DNA of 64,000 bases from Azospirillum griseum (GCF_003966125.1 NZ_RXMA01000011.1:1-64000), one strand, 5' to 3'; shown: positions 28,709 through 41,080, counted from the first letter of the stretch. A program made the numbers and translations. Notes: generated from the letters alone by a model not told the origin.

Positions 28709-30109
28709 TCAACCGTCCTTTCCAACCGGCGGCAACAGCAGGCCGGTGACGTGGTTGCTCTGGCCCAGCACGGCGCGGGCGGCGGCGTTGACCTGTTCGG
28801 CGGTGACGGCGTCGATGCGGGCGGGCCAGGATTCGACATCGTCCAGGCTCTGGCCGGTGGCGAGCGCGGCTCCCAGCGTCTGCGCCGGGCCGGTCAGGCT
28901 GTCGCGGGCGTAGGCGGCGGCGGCCAGCATCCGTTTGCGCGCGGTCGCCACCTCCGCCTCCGTCACGCCCTGGTCGAGCAGGGCGCGCAATTCGCCCCAC
29001 AGCGCCTCTTCCACCCGCTCCATCGGCACCCCGGCGGCGGGTACGGCACCGGTGCTGACGGTCCCCATGTCCCAGGCGGTCGGGTTGTAGCTGAACCAGA
29101 CCGAGGTCGCGAGCTTGCGCTCCACCACCAGCGTCCGATAGAGGCGCGTGGTCGATCCGCCGTTCAGGATCTCCGCCAGCACCTGCAAGGCGTAGGCGTG
29201 GCCGCCGCTGTCCAGCCGGTAGGACGGGGCCACCCATTGCCGCGAAATCATCGGCTGCCGCACCTCCGCGTCGCGCAGGGTGACGCGGCGTTCGGCCCGG
29301 ATCGGCGGCTCGGTCACGCGGCGGCGTTCGGGCACGGCGCGGGCCGGGATTTGGCCATAGGTCCGCTCGGCCAACGGTTTCAACTCCTCGGCCGAGACAT
29401 CGCCGGACACCACGAGGATGGCGTTGTTGGGGGCGTACCAGCTTTTGTAGAAGCGCTCGGCGTCGGCGCGGGTCAGCGCCGCCATCTCCTGCGGCCAGCC
29501 GATCACCGGGGTGCCATAGGGGTGATGGACGAACAGGGTGGCGTTCAGCAATTCGCCGATGCGGTCGGACGGCTTGTTCTCCACCCGCTGGCGGCGTTCT
29601 TCGATGATGACGTCGCGTTCGGGATCAACCACCGCGTCGGTCAGGCGCAGATTCGCCATGCGGTCGGCCTCCATCGACATCACCAGCTCCAGCCGGTCGC
29701 GCGCGACGTTCTGGTGATAGGCGGTGTAGTCGTAGGAGGTGAAGGCGTTGTCGCGCCCGCCATTCTTGGCCACGATGCGGCTGAAGGCCCCCGGTGCCAG
29801 ACGGTCGGTTCCCTTGAACATCAGATGTTCCAGGAAATGGGCGATGCCCGACACGCCGCGCTCCTCGTCGGCGGATCCCACCTTGTACCACACCATGTGG
29901 GTGACGACCGGCACGCGGCGGTTGGGGATGACCACCACCTGCATGCCATTGGCCAAGGTGAAGCTTTCCGGGAAAAACACGCCCTTCTCGGCAGCGTGGG
30001 CAACCGACAGCGGCAACGGAATCCCCGGCAGGGCAACGGCCCCCAGCGCCAGGCACGCGGCCACGGCCAGACGCGCGGCGGTGCGGCGGGGGAGGATGGG
30101 TGCGGGCAT
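28709..30109 (-). CDS. M16 family zinc metallopeptidase, catalytic subunit
   Basis: This is a 466-residue secreted insulinase/processing-peptidase-like enzyme. A signal peptide (cleavage near AHA-AE, residue 40) precedes the inverted zinc motif HFLEH (His91, Glu94, His95). A downstream Glu in the EERRQRVENKPSD helix is the expected third ligand. It forms a tight pair with the following inactive-type subunit. ATG 30109 gives a standard signal peptide; an upstream start at 30133 adds 8 residues. Substrates of such periplasmic pairs are mostly unknown. Confidence 0.94.
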   Translation of the reverse strand: MPAPILPRRTAARLAVAACLALGAVALPGIPLPLSVAHAAEKGVFFPESFTLANGMQVVVIPNRRVPVVTHMVWYKVGSADEERGVSGIAHFLEHLMFKGTDRLAPGAFSRIVAKNGGRDNAFTSYDYTAYHQNVARDRLELVMSMEADRMANLRLTDAVVDPERDVIIEERRQRVENKPSDRIGELLNATLFVHHPYGTPVIGWPQEMAALTRADAERFYKSWYAPNNAILVVSGDVSAEELKPLAERTYGQIPARAVPERRRVTEPPIRAERRVTLRDAEVRQPMISRQWVAPSYRLDSGGHAYALQVLAEILNGGSTTRLYRTLVVERKLATSVWFSYNPTAWDMGTVSTGAVPAAGVPMERVEEALWGELRALLDQGVTEAEVATARKRMLAAAAYARDSLTGPAQTLGAALATGQSLDDVESWPARIDAVTAEQVNAAARAVLGQSNHVTGLLLPPVGKDG

Positions 30110-30214
30110 GGCAACTCCCGAACAGTCGGACACACGACGATGGATGAGGCAAAAACACGAAGGGCGTCTTCCCGGTGGGGAAGACGCCCTTGCAAAACTG
30201 GTGCGGCGACGCGC

Positions 30215-30805
30215 TTAGAACAAGCCTTCCAGCGGGGCCTTGCGCTTGCGTTCGATGGTCGGCGACCCGGCCCCGTCCAGCGCCTTGCCCTGGGCCTGGG
30301 CCTCGCGCAGGCGCTGCTGCTCCTTGACCGGATCGACAACGGTGAAGGGCTGCTCCTGCTTCTGCCAGAACAGGATTCCGTCGATCCAGCTCTTGTCGGC
30401 GACGATGAGCTGGGTGGTTTCCTGATCGACCTTGGTGCGGATGTCGGGATCGACACCACCCTTGGCGGCGACCTTGCCAACCAGCGCCGATTCGCCCGCC
30501 GATTTGCCGGTGGCGGCGGCGCGCGCGGCGGCGGCCTTGCCACCCATCACAGCGGCGGCGGCGGTCTGGGTCGGCGAGGAATCCTGCGGGCGGGCCGCAC
30601 CGGGGCGCGGCTTGGGCAGGTTGGCGGGCAGCATGCTGGGCGGCAGGGTCAGCGGCGCGCGCGACACGACGGTGAATTCGTCCGGGCTTTGCCGGTCAAG
30701 GCCGATGGAGCGGCGAACGTCGCTGCACCCACCCAGCGCCAGCGCCGCAAGCGTCAGCGCGACGAGAGACCGGGGGGAGGAGAGGGAGGTCTTGAGGCTG
30801 GTCAC
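30215..30805 (-). CDS. DUF3035 family lipoprotein
   Basis: This 196-residue predicted outer-envelope lipoprotein has a signal ending in the lipobox LALGGC. It continues with the family-typical SDVRRSIGLDRQSPDEFTVVSRAPLTLPP. The middle is Ala-rich and probably disordered. The C-terminal part (VADKSWIDGILFWQKQEQPFTVVDPVKEQQRLREAQAQG) is conserved in DUF3035. The family lies between lspA and M16 peptidase genes in many alphaproteobacteria; here it directly follows lspA, whose product processes lipoproteins like this one. Confidence 0.88.
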   Translation of the reverse strand: MTSLKTSLSSPRSLVALTLAALALGGCSDVRRSIGLDRQSPDEFTVVSRAPLTLPPSMLPANLPKPRPGAARPQDSSPTQTAAAAVMGGKAAAARAAATGKSAGESALVGKVAAKGGVDPDIRTKVDQETTQLIVADKSWIDGILFWQKQEQPFTVVDPVKEQQRLREAQAQGKALDGAGSPTIERKRKAPLEGLF

Positions 30806-30827
30806 GTTCGGATTCCGTCGTCAGTCA

Positions 30828-30869
30828 CTTGGCGTCAATCACTGGGCGTCGATCGCTGGGCATCGATCA
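30828..30869. repeat. three 14-bp tandem repeats between lspA and the DUF3035 gene
   Basis: CTTGGCGTCAATCA, CTGGGCGTCGATCG and CTGGGCATCGATCA lie head to tail, with a further partial copy (CGTCAATCA) ending at 30885. They occupy the leader just upstream of the DUF3035 start. No function is known. Confidence 0.75.
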
Positions 30870-30914
30870 CAGAACGCGTCAATCACGGCATGAGCGGTCG
30901 TCGCCGCCCCTCTC

Positions 30915-31421
30915 TTACGACTTTTCGCGGCCCGCGAACAGTCCGTCGAGCAGCAGAAACGCCACACCGACGCTGATTCCGGCGTCGGCGACGTTGAAGG
31001 CCCAAAAATGCCACTCGCCCCAATGGAAGTCGAGGAAGTCGGCCACCGCGCCAAAGCGCAGCCGGTCGATCACGTTGCCCACCGCCCCGCCGATGATGCA
31101 GCCGATGGCCAACGCCATCAGACGGCGGTCGGCCTGCCGCAGCCACCCGACCAGACAGGCCGCGATCACCGCCGCGATCCCGCTCAACACATAGGGCATG
31201 TAGGACGCGCCGCTGGCGAAGGTGCCGAAGCTGACCCCGTAATTCCACACCAGGACGAGGTTGAAGAAGGGCGTCACCTCGATGACGTGGGGAATCGGCT
31301 GCATCACCGACTCGAGGATCCACCATTTCGACACCTGATCGAGCAGGGCGATCACCGCCGCGACGATCAAGCCGAACCGGGTGTAGGACGGGGGGGAAAA
31401 GCTGGTCATGGCACCACGCAT
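30915..31421 (-). CDS. lspA: lipoprotein signal peptidase (signal peptidase II)
   Basis: This 168-residue inner-membrane aspartyl protease removes signal peptides from prolipoproteins. Four hydrophobic helices are visible. The catalytic aspartates lie in GNVIDRLRFGAVADF and FNVADAGIS, both intact. The ATG at 31421 has a GGAG ribosome site 6 nt upstream; the ATG at 31409 is an alternative. It follows ileS on the same strand, a very common arrangement, separated by a 136-bp gap holding a long palindrome. Confidence 0.95.
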   Translation of the reverse strand: MRGAMTSFSPPSYTRFGLIVAAVIALLDQVSKWWILESVMQPIPHVIEVTPFFNLVLVWNYGVSFGTFASGASYMPYVLSGIAAVIAACLVGWLRQADRRLMALAIGCIIGGAVGNVIDRLRFGAVADFLDFHWGEWHFWAFNVADAGISVGVAFLLLDGLFAGREKS

Positions 31422-31423
31422 CC

Positions 31424-31529
31424 CCCTCTCCCCCCCGGGGAAAGGGTCGGGGTGAAACGGTCACGCCGCGCCCCGGTGCGGGGGCCTTGCGGCCCGCACA
31501 CCCGGCCCCTCCCCCCGGGGGGGAGAGGG
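31424..31529. repeat. long GC-rich inverted repeat between ileS and lspA
   Basis: Perfect 17-bp arms CCCTCTCCCCCCCGGGG (31424-31440) and CCCCGGGGGGGAGAGGG (31513-31529) enclose about 72 bp containing shorter inverted repeats. The composition and intergenic location resemble dispersed repetitive palindromes common in high-GC alphaproteobacteria. The left arm overlaps the ribosome site of lspA, so folding could affect its translation. Confidence 0.7.
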
Positions 31530-31557
31530 ACCAACGGCGCGACGGAAGCGGGTATGG

Positions 31558-34389
<2,832 letters not shown>

Positions 34390-34603
34390 GTCGGATCCCT
34401 GGAAAAGCGTCAACGCCGCGCGGTCATGGATGGATCGGACGCGGCCATGCAGAGTCGTCCCCGGCCCTCCTCAGAGAACCGGGCCGGTAATTCGCGCCCC
34501 AAACGCAAGGATCCAGAACGAGACTCCCATGGCGCGGGATATTAGCGGCGCGCGCCGTGGGGTCAAGGAGATGGCAGCGCCGCAACCGACAAAGCACGCG
34601 CGC

Positions 34604-35086
34604 CTACACCTCCCCGTTCGCCGCGTCGAATTGGGCGCGGGCGGCGCGGATGGTGGGGTGGCTGTCTTCGGCCCAAATCGCCAGAGCCTGCAACTGGCCG
34701 AGGAAGGATTCGCCCAGGGGGGTGAGGCGGTAATCAACGGCGGGCGGTTTGGTCGGGTAGACGCGACGGAACAGCAGCCCGTCGCGTTCCAGATTGCGCA
34801 GCGATTGGGTCAGCATCCGTTTGGAGATGTCGGGGATCGTCCGTTGCAGGGCGCTGAACCGGCACGCGCCATGGCTGAGCGTCAGCACGATCAGCGCGGT
34901 CCATTTGTCGCCCAGATGGTCCAGCACCTCGCGCACCGGACATTGCCGCCGGTCTGCGGGCGATTGGTTCAGCGCGGTCCAGCGCTCCATCCCGTTTGGA
35001 ACAGCCGGTGTCCCATTCGGAACGACCGGCGTGGCCACGACCGCACCGTCCGCCGGGAGGCGGTTCCCTTCTGATAACCTGGGCAT
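34604..35086 (-). CDS. HxlR family winged-helix transcriptional regulator
   Basis: This 160-residue regulator has a conserved redox-type cysteine at the start of the domain (QCPVREVLDHLGDKWTALIVLTL). The winged helix reads RFSALQRTIPDISKRMLTQSLRNLERDGLLFR. An N-terminal extension of about 40 residues with a short repeat (VVPNGTPAVPNG) precedes the domain. The ATG at 35086 has a strong ribosome site (AAGGAGG). HxlR/QorR/YodB proteins typically repress a divergent quinone- or aldehyde-responsive oxidoreductase, and such a gene starts 84 bp away. Confidence 0.9.
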   Translation of the reverse strand: MPRLSEGNRLPADGAVVATPVVPNGTPAVPNGMERWTALNQSPADRRQCPVREVLDHLGDKWTALIVLTLSHGACRFSALQRTIPDISKRMLTQSLRNLERDGLLFRRVYPTKPPAVDYRLTPLGESFLGQLQALAIWAEDSHPTIRAARAQFDAANGEV

Positions 35087-35130
35087 GAAAAGCTGCCTCC
35101 TTCTGCACGGCTCCAACAGTCTCTATTTTA

Positions 35131-35141
35131 GACCAACGGTC
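35131..35141. promoter_or_regulatory. candidate HxlR operator core
   Basis: GACC-AAC-GGTC is a small dyad centred in the 84-bp divergent region between the HxlR gene and the reductase gene. It is flanked by imperfectly spaced GTCTC and GAGAC arms. Binding is inferred from position only. Confidence 0.3.
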
Positions 35142-35170
35142 GGATTGAGACCACACAGAAGGACGCCATC

Positions 35171-36043
35171 ATGTCACAGACCTCCCGCATTCTCGTCACC
35201 GCCGCCAGCGGCGCGCTGGGCCGCCTCGTCGTCGCCGCTTTGCTGGAGCGGGTGGATCCGTCGCGCGTCGTCGCGGCGGCGCGCAACCCGGACAAGCTGG
35301 CCGATCTGGCCGCGTGGGGGGTGGAGGTCCGTGCGGCCGACCACGAACAGCCCGACACGCTGGCCACCGCCTTTGCCGGGATCGACCGCGCCCTGCTGAT
35401 CTCGTCAAACGAGTTCGGCCGCCGCCTGCCCCAGCACACCAACGTGATCCAGGCGGCCAAGGCGGCCGGGGTCGGGCTGCTCGCCTACACCAGCATCCTG
35501 CACGGCGACCGGTCGCCCCTGGCGCTGGCCACCGACCATGTCGACACCGAAGCGGCGCTGCGCGACTCGGGCGTTCCCTTCGCCGTGCTGCGCAACTCCT
35601 GGTATCTGGAAAACTACAACGGGGCGATTCCGGTCGCGCTGGAACATGGTTTGGTCTTCGGCAGCGCCGGAGAGGGCCGCATCGCGGCGGCGGCGCGGGC
35701 CGATTACGCGGCGGCGGCGGCGGCGGTGTTGACCTCCGATGAGGACCAGAACGGCAAAATCTATGAATTGGCGGGCGACAGCGCCTTCACCATGGCCGAT
35801 TGGGCGGCGACCCTGGCGACGGTCAGCGGCAAGCCGGTCGCCTACCGCGATCTGCCCCAGGCTGATTACGCGGCGCTGCTGGCCCAACATGGCCTGCCGG
35901 AGGCCTTCGCCGGGCTGCTGGCCGATTCGGACGTCGGCGCGTCCAAGGGCGGGCTGTTCGACGACAGCAAGACGCTGTCCCGTCTGATCGGCCGCCCGAC
36001 GACGACGCTGACCGCCGCGCTCACCGCCGCGCTGGCTGGCTGA
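35171..36043 (+). CDS. NAD(P)-dependent oxidoreductase, NmrA/QorB-like
   Basis: This 290-residue Rossmann-fold protein is of the atypical short-chain dehydrogenase (NmrA/QorB) type. The nucleotide loop ILVTAASGALGRLV and ARNPDKL favour NADP(H). LLAYTSILHGDRSPLALATDH and AVLRNSWYLENYN are typical of QorB-like quinone reductases. It is divergently paired with the HxlR regulator, which suggests induction by quinone or thiol-reactive stress. A strong hairpin follows the stop. Confidence 0.9.
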   Translation: MSQTSRILVTAASGALGRLVVAALLERVDPSRVVAAARNPDKLADLAAWGVEVRAADHEQPDTLATAFAGIDRALLISSNEFGRRLPQHTNVIQAAKAAGVGLLAYTSILHGDRSPLALATDHVDTEAALRDSGVPFAVLRNSWYLENYNGAIPVALEHGLVFGSAGEGRIAAAARADYAAAAAAVLTSDEDQNGKIYELAGDSAFTMADWAATLATVSGKPVAYRDLPQADYAALLAQHGLPEAFAGLLADSDVGASKGGLFDDSKTLSRLIGRPTTTLTAALTAALAG

Positions 36044-36054
36044 ACGAACGCACC

Positions 36055-36097
36055 CGATCCCTCACCCCCGCTTGACACAAGCCGGGGTGAGGGATCG
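36055..36097. terminator. bidirectional terminator hairpin
   Basis: A 14-bp perfect stem (CGATCCCTCACCCC / GGGGTGAGGGATCG) extended by CGCTT/AAGCC lies between the convergent reductase and SpoVR-family genes. It starts 12 bp after the reductase stop. Confidence 0.75.
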
Positions 36098-36106
36098 GCG
36101 TTTGCG

Positions 36107-37660
36107 TCAACCCGACACGCCGCTGGGGGCGGTGACGGCGTGCTCCTTCAGGATGGCGTCGGACACCGCCGACACCTCCACCAACTGCACCTCATAGCCC
36201 CACAGATTGGCGATGTGGCGCAGCACCGCCTTGGCGTCGCTTTCGTCCAGCAACACGCCGTTGGTCACGCGGTGGTGCAGGATCAGCTTGCGGTCGCCCG
36301 CCAGATCGACGTCCACGATCTGGATGTCCGGTTCCAGGAAGCCCAGATCATATTGGCGAGCCAGCATCTTGCGCAACGAGCGATAGCCCCGTTCGTTGTG
36401 GATGTGATCGACCAGCAGATAGGGATCCTCCGCGTCGTCGCGCACGCTGAACAGCTTCAGTTTCCGCATCAGATGCGGGCTGAGATATTGCAGGATGAAG
36501 CTTTCGTCGCGGAAATTGGCCCAGGCCTCGCGCACCGCCGCCATGCCGTCGCCCCGCCCGGCCAGATCGGGGAAATACTGCCGATCCTCGTCGGTCGGCT
36601 GTTCGGCGATGCGGACGATGTCCTGCATCATGGCAAAGCCGAGCGCGTAGGGGTTGATGCCCGAAAAACGCTTGTCGTCAAACTCCGGCTGAAACACGAC
36701 CGAGGTGTGGGAGTGCAGGAACTCCAGGAACGCCCCCTCGCTGATTTGCCCGGTTTCGTGCAGGCGGGACATGATCTGATAATGCACGAAGGTGGCACAA
36801 CCCTCGTTCATCACCTTGGTCTGTTTCTGCGGGTAGAAATATTGGGAGATGTGGCGGACGATGCGCAGCAACTCCCGCTGCCAATGCTCCAGGCGGGGCG
36901 CTTTTTTCTCCAGGAAATAGAGGATGTTCTCCTCCGGCAGCCCCAGCAGCTTCTTGCGCTCCGACACCGATTTGGGCGGGCGCTGACCGGCGGCGGGGCG
37001 CGGCACGGTGCGCCACAGATCGTTGAAGGTCTGCTCCTGATACTCCTGCCGTTCGCGCTCCCGCTTCTGCTCCAGCCGCAGGTCGAGCGTGCGCTTTTTC
37101 GGGTATTTGTGGACGCCCTGGCTCATCAGCGCGTGGGCGGCGTCGAGCACCCGTTCCACCGCCGCGTAGCCGTAACGCTCCTCGCACTGGTTGATGTAGG
37201 TCTTGGCGAATTCCAGATAATCTAGAATGCCCTCGGCGTCCGTCCATTGCTGGAACAGCTGGTTGTTCTTGAAGAAATGGTTGTGGCCAAAGGCCGCGTG
37301 GGCGATCACCAGCGTCTGCATCGTCATGGTGTTTTCTTCCATGATGTAGCTGATGCAGGGGCTGGAATTGATGACGATCTCATAGGCCAGACCGCGATAA
37401 CCCTTGCGGTACAGCATCTCGTCGCGGGCGAAATGCTTGCCGAACGACCAGTGCTTGTACATCAGCGGCATGCCGATGGACGAATAGGCGTCCAGCATCT
37501 GTTCGGCGGTGATGACCTCGATCTGGTTGGGGTAGACGTTCAGCCCCATCTCGTTCAGGGCGATGTGTTCGATGGCGTCGTAGACGCGCTTGATCGTGTC
37601 GTAATCCCAATCGACGCCGTCGTAAATCAGCGCGCCCGGTTTGGTGATGACTGCCGTCAT
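36107..37660 (-). CDS. SpoVR family protein (YcgB-like)
   Basis: This 517-residue cytoplasmic protein belongs to the SpoVR/YcgB family, named for a Bacillus cortex protein but widespread in proteobacteria. Recognisable blocks are MYKHWSFGKHFARDE, GLAYEIVINSSPCISYIMEENTM, HNHFFKNN and NEGCATFVHYQIM; the His/Glu-rich pattern suggests metal binding. It is the third gene of the prkA-yeaH-spoVR set, a stationary-phase/nitrogen-stress module in enteric bacteria. ATG 37660 (MTAVITKPG) is preferred over an upstream start that adds unconserved residues. The molecular function is unknown. Confidence 0.93.
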   Translation of the reverse strand: MTAVITKPGALIYDGVDWDYDTIKRVYDAIEHIALNEMGLNVYPNQIEVITAEQMLDAYSSIGMPLMYKHWSFGKHFARDEMLYRKGYRGLAYEIVINSSPCISYIMEENTMTMQTLVIAHAAFGHNHFFKNNQLFQQWTDAEGILDYLEFAKTYINQCEERYGYAAVERVLDAAHALMSQGVHKYPKKRTLDLRLEQKRERERQEYQEQTFNDLWRTVPRPAAGQRPPKSVSERKKLLGLPEENILYFLEKKAPRLEHWQRELLRIVRHISQYFYPQKQTKVMNEGCATFVHYQIMSRLHETGQISEGAFLEFLHSHTSVVFQPEFDDKRFSGINPYALGFAMMQDIVRIAEQPTDEDRQYFPDLAGRGDGMAAVREAWANFRDESFILQYLSPHLMRKLKLFSVRDDAEDPYLLVDHIHNERGYRSLRKMLARQYDLGFLEPDIQIVDVDLAGDRKLILHHRVTNGVLLDESDAKAVLRHIANLWGYEVQLVEVSAVSDAILKEHAVTAPSGVSG

Positions 37661-37735
37661 GCTCAACCCTCCCCCCGTGTTCTTCACGGTTGTTGCTCGC
37701 GGTGTTCCGTGCAAAACCGATGATCCCGAAGGCGC

Positions 37736-39028
37736 TCAGGCCCCCACCTTGTCGCGGGCGAACAGGTCGCGGAAGACCGGGAAGATCTCCCGGCGCGAAC
37801 GGACCCGGCGCATCGCCAGCGGGCGGTCCGGCCCCTGCACCTGCTTGTAGGTCCGCCACAATTCCGTTTCGCGGCCCAACGCCGACAGGCCCATGTTGTG
37901 CTCCGCCGCCACCTCGATGTAGGCAAAATACTGGCAGTAGGGGACGATGACGTCGCGCAGCAGCGCCGCCGATTTGGCGTTGTCCGACGACATGTTGTCG
38001 CCGTCCGACGCCTGGGCGGCGTAGATGTTCCAATCCTGGGGCGGGTAACGCTCCTCGATCACCTTGCGCATTTCTTCCAGCGCGGTGGACACCACGGTCC
38101 CGCCGGTTTCCGCCGAATAAAAGAAGGTCTCCTCGTCCACCTCCTTGGCCTCGTGGGTGTGGCGGATGAAGACGATGTCGACCGCGCCGTAACGCCGCTT
38201 GAGGAACAGGAACAGCAGCATGAAGAAGCGCTTGGCCAGATCCTTCATGTGCTCCGTCATCGATCCCGACACGTCCATCAGGCAGAACATCACCGCCTGC
38301 GCGATCGGCTTCGGCACCGTGTCGAACCGGTTGTAACGGACGTCGATCGGGTCGATGAAGGGGATGCGCTTGGACCGCAGGATTTGCCGCTCCAACTCCT
38401 GCCGCAATTCCTGAAGCCGTTCGGGATCCTCCCCGGCCTCCTCCGCCTCGCGCAGCAGGGCTTCGAGTTCGGCGATCTCGGCGGGTTTGGGGCGGCGCAG
38501 GGCGATGCGGCGCGACAGGCTGTTCCGCATGGTGCGGACCAGGCTGAGATTCGCGGGCGATCCCGACACCGAATAGCCCGCACGGGTCAGGGTGTGTGAT
38601 TCGGTCTGCTTGACCTTCTGCTTCACCAGATCGGGAAGCTCCAAATCCTCCAGGAAAATGTCGAGGAACTCGTCGCGCGACAGGACGAAGCGGAAATCAT
38701 CCTCGCCCTCGCCGTCCGCGCTGCCCTCGTTGCCACGCCCACCGCCACCGCCCTCGGGACGGGGGATGGTGTCGCCCTCCACATACTCCTTGTTGCCGGG
38801 CACGACGTAATCGCGCACCCCGCCGGAGCCGGAGCGGTGAAAGGAGGGTTCGCGCACGCCACCGGCGGCGATCGTCACCTTTTCGCCGTTCTCCAGATCC
38901 TGGATGCCGCGCTTGCCAGACGCGTCGCGCACCGCCTTGACCACCTGTTCTTTCGCACGCCGCAAGAAACGCTGGCGGTTCGCCAGACTCTTGCCCTGCG
39001 GGTTCAGGCGACGGTCGATGATGTTCAT
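37736..39028 (-). CDS. YeaH/YhbH family protein (DUF444)
   Basis: This 430-residue protein of DUF444 has a von Willebrand A-like C-terminal domain with a MIDAS motif (MDVSGSM). It begins with the family sequence MNIIDRRLNPQGKSLANRQRFLRRAK. A Gly/Arg/Glu-rich linker at about residues 85-115 is probably disordered. It lies between prkA and the SpoVR-family gene. YeaH is thought to work with the PrkA/YeaG kinase, but its mechanism is unresolved. Confidence 0.93.
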   Translation of the reverse strand: MNIIDRRLNPQGKSLANRQRFLRRAKEQVVKAVRDASGKRGIQDLENGEKVTIAAGGVREPSFHRSGSGGVRDYVVPGNKEYVEGDTIPRPEGGGGGRGNEGSADGEGEDDFRFVLSRDEFLDIFLEDLELPDLVKQKVKQTESHTLTRAGYSVSGSPANLSLVRTMRNSLSRRIALRRPKPAEIAELEALLREAEEAGEDPERLQELRQELERQILRSKRIPFIDPIDVRYNRFDTVPKPIAQAVMFCLMDVSGSMTEHMKDLAKRFFMLLFLFLKRRYGAVDIVFIRHTHEAKEVDEETFFYSAETGGTVVSTALEEMRKVIEERYPPQDWNIYAAQASDGDNMSSDNAKSAALLRDVIVPYCQYFAYIEVAAEHNMGLSALGRETELWRTYKQVQGPDRPLAMRRVRSRREIFPVFRDLFARDKVGA

Positions 39029-39133
39029 CAAGGGACTGGCCCTCCCACCCCGTTGCTTCACGCACCCTTGTTCCTGTGGGGGGCGGCGGGGCCGCAGCGC
39101 CGATCAACGGCACCCCGGCCCGCCGCGAACCCG

Positions 39134-41080
39134 TCAGCCCGCCTGCTTGACGCGCATGTACCATTCCACCAGACGACGGACCTGCCGTTCGGTGTAGCCG
39201 CGCGCGGTCATGCGGGACACGAACTCGGTGTGCTTCTTCTCGGTTTCGCCATCCTTCTTCGACCCAAAGCTGATGACCGGCAGCAGATCTTCGACCTGGC
39301 TGAACATCCGCTTTTCGATGACCTCGCGGATTTTCTCGTACGAGGTCCAGGACGGGTTGCGCCCGGAATTGGCCGCCCGCGCGCGCAACGCGAACTTCAC
39401 CACCTCGTTGCGGAAATCCTTCGGGTTGGCGATCCCGGCCGGCTTCTCGATCTTGGTCAGTTCCTGGTTCAGCAGCTCGCGGTTCATCAACTGGCCGGTG
39501 TCGGGATCCTTGAAATCCTGATCCTCGATCCAGGCGTCGGCGTAATCGACGTAGCGGTCGAACAGGTTTTGGCCGTAATCGGCGTAGCTTTCCAGATAGG
39601 CTTTCTGGATTTCGTTGCCGATGAACTCCGCGTAGCGCGGGGCCAGCTCGGCCTTGATGAACTCCAGATACTTCTTTTCCATCTCCTCGGGGAATTGCTC
39701 GCGCTTGATCGACTGTTCCAGCACATACATCAGATGCACCGGGTCGGCCGAAATCTCCGTGGAGTCATAGTTGAAGGTCGATGCCAGCACCTTGAAGGCG
39801 AAGCGGGTGGAGATGCCGCCCATGCCCTCGTCCACCCCGGCCTGATCCTTGTACTCCTGCATGGATTTGGCCTTGGGGTCGGTCTCCTTGACGCTTTCGC
39901 CGTCATAGACCCGCATCTTGGAATAATAGCTGGAGTTCGGATGCTCGCGCAGCCGCGACAGCACCGAGAAGCGGGCCAGCATCTGCAAGGTCGAGGGCGC
40001 GCACGGCGCGGTCGCCAGATCGGATCCCTGGACCAGCTTTTCGTAAATCTTCTGCTCTTCCTGCGCGCGCAGGCAATAGGGGACCTTGATGACGCAAATG
40101 CGGTCGATGAAGGCCTCGTTGTTCTTGTTGTTCTTGAAGGTCTGCCACTCCGCCTCGTTGGAGTGGGCCAGGATCACGCCCTGATAGGGAATCGCCCCGA
40201 TGTTTTCGGAGCCGACGTAATTGCCCTCCTGTGTCGCCGTCAACAGCGGGTGCAGCATCTTGATCGGGGCCTTGAACATCTCCACAAACTCCAGCAACCC
40301 TTGGGTTGCCCGGTTCAGCCCGCCGGAGAAGCTGTAGGCGTCGGGATCGTTCTGGCTGAAGATCTCCAGCTTGCGGATGTCCACCTTGCCGACGAGCGAG
40401 GAGATGTCCTGGTTGTTCTCGTCGCCCGGTTCGGTCTTGGTGACGCCGATCTGGCGCAGCTTGCTGGGGTGCAGCTTCACGACCTTGAAGCGGGAGATGT
40501 CGCCACCGAATTCGTCCAGCCGCTTGACCGCCCACGGACTCATCAGCCCGGTCAGGCGGCGGCGCGGGATGTTGAAGCGCTCCTCCAACACCGGCCCCAT
40601 GTCCTCGGGGTTGAACAGGCCGAGCGGGCTTTCAAAGATCGGGCTGATCTCCTTGCCCGCCTTCAGGACATAGATCGGGCATTTCTCCATCAGCGTCTTC
40701 AGACGCTCCGCCAGAGAGGATTTGCCGCCGCCAACCGGCCCCAGCAGATACAGGATCTGCTTGCGCTCTTCCAAACCCTGGGCGGCGTGGCGGAAGAAGC
40801 CGACGATCCGTTCGATCGTTTCCTCCATGCCGTAGAATTCGGAAAAGGCCGGGTAGATCTTGATGGTGCGGTTCATGAAGACCTTGCCCAACCGGGGGTC
40901 GCGGGCGGTGTCCACCACCTCCGGTTCGCCAATCGCCGCCAGCAGCCGTTCGGCGGCCGACGCGTAGGCCATGGGATCGTCGCGGCAAAGCTGGAGATAA
41001 TCCGTCAGGGACATCTCGGTCTCGCGGCGGCCTTCATAGGATTGCGCGTAGCGCGTGAAAAGTTCGTCAGCCGGGAACAT
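39134..41080 (-). CDS. prkA: PrkA family serine protein kinase (YeaG-like)
   Basis: This 648-residue protein has an N-terminal AAA+-like nucleotide-binding domain with Walker A LLGPVGGGKSSLAERL. The family-specific segments MSPWAVKRLDEFGGD, SGGLNRATQGLLEFVEMFKAPIKMLHPLLTATQEGNY and AHSNEAEWQTF follow. The C-terminal PrkA kinase-like region is complete. It is first in the operon with yeaH and the SpoVR gene. In E. coli the YeaG/YeaH pair is induced by nitrogen starvation. An unusually long untranslated region lies upstream. Confidence 0.96.
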   Translation of the reverse strand: MFPADELFTRYAQSYEGRRETEMSLTDYLQLCRDDPMAYASAAERLLAAIGEPEVVDTARDPRLGKVFMNRTIKIYPAFSEFYGMEETIERIVGFFRHAAQGLEERKQILYLLGPVGGGKSSLAERLKTLMEKCPIYVLKAGKEISPIFESPLGLFNPEDMGPVLEERFNIPRRRLTGLMSPWAVKRLDEFGGDISRFKVVKLHPSKLRQIGVTKTEPGDENNQDISSLVGKVDIRKLEIFSQNDPDAYSFSGGLNRATQGLLEFVEMFKAPIKMLHPLLTATQEGNYVGSENIGAIPYQGVILAHSNEAEWQTFKNNKNNEAFIDRICVIKVPYCLRAQEEQKIYEKLVQGSDLATAPCAPSTLQMLARFSVLSRLREHPNSSYYSKMRVYDGESVKETDPKAKSMQEYKDQAGVDEGMGGISTRFAFKVLASTFNYDSTEISADPVHLMYVLEQSIKREQFPEEMEKKYLEFIKAELAPRYAEFIGNEIQKAYLESYADYGQNLFDRYVDYADAWIEDQDFKDPDTGQLMNRELLNQELTKIEKPAGIANPKDFRNEVVKFALRARAANSGRNPSWTSYEKIREVIEKRMFSQVEDLLPVISFGSKKDGETEKKHTEFVSRMTARGYTERQVRRLVEWYMRVKQAG

